Shown here piece by piece: positions 61,221 through 64,000 of a DNA stretch of 64,000 bases. The stretch is taken from positions 583,383 through 647,382 of the forward strand of contig VSDK01028396.1 in assembly GCA_009767595.1 (NCBI GenBank), read 5' to 3'. The position numbers and the translations under genes are program-made. Source of the stretch: Symbiodinium kawagutii. Lineage: Eukaryota; Sar; Dinophyceae; Suessiales; Symbiodiniaceae. The notes beneath the pieces were generated by a model. The model did not search any database and was not told the DNA's origin. It saw only the letters and a program-made list of their open reading frames with translations. Within the stretch, counting starts at the first letter, position 1. Each line of letters starts with the position of its first letter.

Positions 61221-62078
61221 GTTTAAATATTGAATACATGTATATATATATATATATGTATATTTTAAATATTGAATATATATATATATGTGTATTCATT
61301 CCTAAATATTTGTATATATAGCAATACTGGGATGCGCCCCTTGCATGTGCATATGCATCACATGCATATCAGCCTAGACCTGACACCCAAACATTTAAAC
61401 CCGGAATGAAAATGGGTGTTTTTTCCAAGTCATCCAGTTTCTAATAGCCTTAAAAAGGGGGCTGCATAACGTGTGTTCAGGGTTGGATGTTTCCGGGATT
61501 TGTTTTTGTACGGCTTTCACTTCTCCCAAACACCAAACTGTTAGGTTCAGCACTGAACTTAGGTCAACTCAGATTCAACTCATACAGAAGTGCCTGAATT
61601 TCTACATAACTCAAAAGCTGAAACGTCCAACATAGACAGCAACGCAACCCATATGTAGCGGAACAGAACACAAAAAACAACACAGCAGCAATACAAAACA
61701 GCAAAATGATCCAGCATCCCAAATTTCAAGTAAAAACAGTAGATTCCCACAAATGCGTTTGTTTTTAATCCTCAGGAAAGCCATCGAACTTTGTGATTCA
61801 AGCAAGTGTTTCCGACGTAGATTGTTTCATCGACCATCAACTGACCCAGTGCTAGATTCTAGATCTTCAAAATCCTGCCTGCTACACATCAATCAAAAAG
61901 AACAGAGCACCGTGGTGACGGCATTCTGCGGGGTCATGGCGGTGCCGCCGGTGCAAGAGATGGTCCCTTGGCCAAGAAGCATGTGGTGACAGCTGGGAAA
62001 AGCGCGTTTGGGGTGGATGACAACCACACACATCACTCCAAGTGGGATCATAATCACACATTTCCCGAGTTGGACTAC
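59386..62078. repeat. AT-rich stretch with microsatellites and hairpins
   Basis: A possible coding frame (60260-60442, ending TLVTTRGQLLQRL) lacks splice support. A family-4 hairpin lies at 60718-60833. From about 61085 to 61310 there is an AT microsatellite with the phrase GTTTAAATATTGAATACAT repeated about five times. No firm gene. Confidence 0.55.
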
Positions 62079-62156
62079 CTTGTGGTTGGGGGTGAAGGAA
62101 CTAGGGGCACCCATTGAACCCTTTGTAGGAGGAGCGGCTTTGGGAGCGGGGGCTGC
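62079..62156 (-). CDS. candidate minus-strand exon, Ala/Pro-rich
   Basis: Read on the minus strand, the acceptor TGCCATTCAG and donor CACAAG|GTAGTCC bracket exactly 26 codons: AAPAPKAAPPTKGSMGAPSS plus FTPNHK. Both splice sites match consensus. The + strand is also open here, but without splice sites. If real, a minus-strand gene overlaps this end of the window. Confidence 0.45.
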
Positions 62157-62458
62157 CTGAATGGCAGTGGCATAAATTGGATGGGCACAGTTGAGTTGAG
62201 GTGTCGCAAGCATTACCCTTTGGCAAACTAACCCTGAAACTAAAAACATCCAAAAACAACCCATGTTGTATCAACAATTATACATTGTGGATTTTCCAAT
62301 TCTAGTTTGCCAGAGTGTAGTGAAGATATTTGTTCTTGTTGGTATGTGCACCCTCTTGCGGGATGACCCACAAGAAATCTCCCTCGGCCCATGGTTTTTA
62401 CACCGTATTCTGTTGATTTTCCCTCGGGATAACCTTGCATTTGTTTCCTTGTCCGCAG
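62157..62458. repeat. spacer with a diverged family-3 hairpin
   Basis: A family-3 hairpin (62218-62315) retains GGCAAACTAACCCTGA and the right arm TCTAGTTTGCCAGAG. Frames on both strands lack support. Confidence 0.5.
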
Positions 62459-62610
62459 GAGCTGCTAAGATCAAAGCGTTGGAAAGCCCGCCTTCCAAGG
62501 TTGTCATGAAGATGATGATTCTAAAGCCTGGTCTGAGGATGTATTTCCATCAGGTTCTGAAGGGAGATTTTGCAAAGGGACACGCCCTTCGTGGTTTCCT
62601 GGGCCTCTTG
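62459..62610 (+). CDS. candidate 152-nt exon
   Basis: The acceptor TTTCCTTGTCCGCAG and donor CTTG|GTAACG bracket the frame AAKIKALESPPSKVVMKMMI then LKPGLRMYFHQVLKGDFAKG and HALRGFLGLL. The peptide is helical and basic. It is the best-bounded exon in the last 10 kb. No family is recognised. Confidence 0.55.
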
Positions 62611-63560
62611 GTAACGTCCCTCAGCTCAGGTTGAAGTTGCAAAGGCTGTGCAAAGATCTATGCAGAGGCACTGCAACAGGGCTGATCTAGGGCTTGGCTG
62701 ACCATCATATGGTGCAACTGTGGCGATGATGAGAACAAGGTTTGTCACCTCCTGGCAGATGATTTCCCAAAGAACCGGATCGTGTGAGTGATAGTAGCCG
62801 CAGCATCTGTCCTTGTGCACTGGATGGCTGCCCCGATGCAACAGAGTGCTTCTGAAGAGTCTACTGAAGCATCTATGATAACTGGTGATTAGATAACATG
62901 CATGTGTTCGGTGGTTTTAAACATGTTTTCCCTAGTATTTATTAACACATGCTTGGTTGACAAATCTTTTCAATAGGGGCTGAAACCACCGACCATGCAT
63001 GCAACTAACACCACTGTTGAGAACGCCCCATGTCCACCAAAAAATTAAGTCTTAATCACGGCTTTGTAAGAATCAGGAGTCATACTGTAGCGATGACAGG
63101 GACACGGACACACACAGACACACACACTTGAAAGACCGAATGGGTCACATGCTACCAGTATTGTAATCGATAAGACCCATCGGATGTGCCATGATAGACA
63201 CGAAAGCCAAATTGGCGGTGAGGAGATGAAGGTGAGCATGATGGATGACTGGTACTCCCCTTATTGGTACACGAAAATCTCGGAAAAAAGGTGCAGTGGC
63301 GGCTGACAGCTGTGCAGTTGATGAGAAACACGAACAGCGATGAACAGACTTGTAGAGGTCACCAGCTACACACTCCGGTGTCCAGGCCGACCTAACTTGC
63401 AGGTACGTTTTCCTGATCAATCAGTGTGGAGCTTCGTTGGCAGAGGCCACATCTGACGATCCCTCTGCCCCCTGCGATGACTGATACTGATTATCCCTTG
63501 GGACGGGTTGTGCTCTCACACAGAAAGCGACAAAGCGCGAAGTTCTTTTTTCACCTGAAA
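62611..63560. repeat. non-coding stretch with a family-2 hairpin
   Basis: A family-2 hairpin lies at 62909-62994 (arms CGGTGGTTTT and AAACCACCG). CACACACA words occur near 63105. A short frame around 63430-63480 (LAEATSDDPSAPCDD) follows TTGGCAG but is too short to call. Confidence 0.5.
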
Positions 63561-63835
63561 AACTCACTCGGTGCCGACCGTTGATGCTTCAATTGGTGCG
63601 ATCCCCTGCTGAGCGTGAAAACATGAGTGCGAATCCTGTTGTTGACCAAAGCCTGCATGATGTCGTCCCTGCTGAGTGTGACTTGCTCGGTCCGAAGGAT
63701 GACTCGTCCATCGGCTGATTCTCAAAGACGCCGATGCTGCGGCAGGCCAAATCCTGTATGTCGTCGTTCCGGCTGAATGTACGTACGGTCAGTTCCTGCA
63801 ACCTTGTACCTCTGCCCTCGTCCCTGACACCTAGA
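63561..63835 (+). CDS. candidate coding segment with a repeated VVPAEC peptide
   Basis: Two overlapping open frames are present. One reads SPAERENMSANPVVDQSLHD and VVPAECDLLGPKDDSSIG to a stop at about 63718. The other, from about 63700, reads LKDADAAAGQILYVVVPAEC and TYGQFLQPCTSALVPDT to 63834. The shared VVPAEC and similar nucleotide words (CTGCTGAGTGTGA) indicate an internal duplication. A frame change or an unseen splice would be needed to join them. The tail (63790-63900) is a CCTCGTCCCT repeat. Confidence 0.35.
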
Positions 63836-64000
63836 AATTTGAACTTCGCACCTTCAACCTCGAACCTAGTACCTCGTCCCTCGTCCCTTATCCCTCGAAC
63901 ATGGAATCTGGCATCACGGCTGAAAAATCACTGAAGTGTGCGGCCTTGCTGAGAAGATGAAACTGCAAAATTGATTGCTAAAAATAAGCTAACGGACCAC
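63836..64000. other. window end, no gene seen
   Basis: CCTCGTCCCTTATCCCTCGAAC words are followed by unremarkable sequence to the end of the window. Confidence 0.5.

Noticed and set aside
61424..61438. An isolated box-like sequence TTTCCAAGTCATCCAG outside zone 2
   Set aside because: It lacks the leading AAGTCC pattern and is the only near match seen there; consistent with chance.
1..64000. tRNA or rRNA genes
   Set aside because: No cloverleaf with a recognisable A/B box or rRNA core sequence was noticed; a covariance-model scan would be the decisive test.

Overview
The window looks like nuclear DNA of a dinoflagellate. The evidence is as follows: coding sequence is sparse and split into small exons on one strand; several introns appear to use GC donors; dinoflagellate-type cytosine-methyltransferase and DDE-endonuclease sequences are present; MITE-like hairpins and minisatellites are dense; and there is a possible relic of the trans-spliced leader. 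No rRNA, tRNA, CRISPR or bacterial-type operon was seen. All assignments come from reading the sequence; no database search was run.

Three zones can be separated. Zone 1 (1-11148) and zone 3 (36176-64000) are AT-rich and poor in genes. They are made of imperfect palindromic repeats (at least five MITE-like families), simple tandem repeats and short GC-richer islands. Many islands carry an open frame of about 15-50 codons behind a pyrimidine-AG acceptor, most often on the + strand. They read like very small exons of one or more host genes with introns of 1-5 kb. One longer minus-strand reading frame (5868-6626) may be a separate gene.

Zone 2 (11149-36175, about 25 kb) is different. It contains about 85 copies, in both orientations, of a 15-16 bp box (AAGTCCYARGTCATC or its complement), and these are almost absent outside. 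Its two ends match as an imperfect inverted repeat of about 30 bp starting TATACTA, consistent with a TA target site. A 28-bp direct repeat also lies just outside the left end and 36 bp beyond the right end. I interpret zone 2 as a very large DNA-transposon-like unit, or a remnant of one, inserted in a host intron.

Inside zone 2, from left to right: an array of about 200-260 bp units each headed by the box (11.96-17.46 kb), with a nearly perfect 1.09-kb duplication; a nine-exon gene whose phases all agree, encoding about 845 aa with cytosine-methyltransferase, OTU-peptidase and SAP regions (17.63-21.60 kb); a second box array enclosing a 110-aa membrane/zinc-site protein (22.91-23.24 kb); an unrecognised multi-exon gene with a Pro/Glu/Gln-rich stretch (24.72-26.34 kb); a satellite-like stretch (26.6-28.1 kb); a multi-exon pogo/CENP-B-like DDE endonuclease with three aspartate motifs (28.87-33.8 kb); an exon with a WWE-like start (34.07-34.55 kb); and an acidic 218-aa protein (34.93-35.59 kb). 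All are on the + strand.

The box often sits at intron ends. In six introns the reverse form lies 0-17 nt upstream of the 3' AG. In two introns the forward form begins at the inferred GC donor. The same motif therefore seems to serve as terminal repeat, array unit head and splice-site supplier, as expected for introner-like elements. A TA-target DDE enzyme, a DNA methyltransferase and a deubiquitinase-like domain in one box-marked unit is the most interesting feature of the window.
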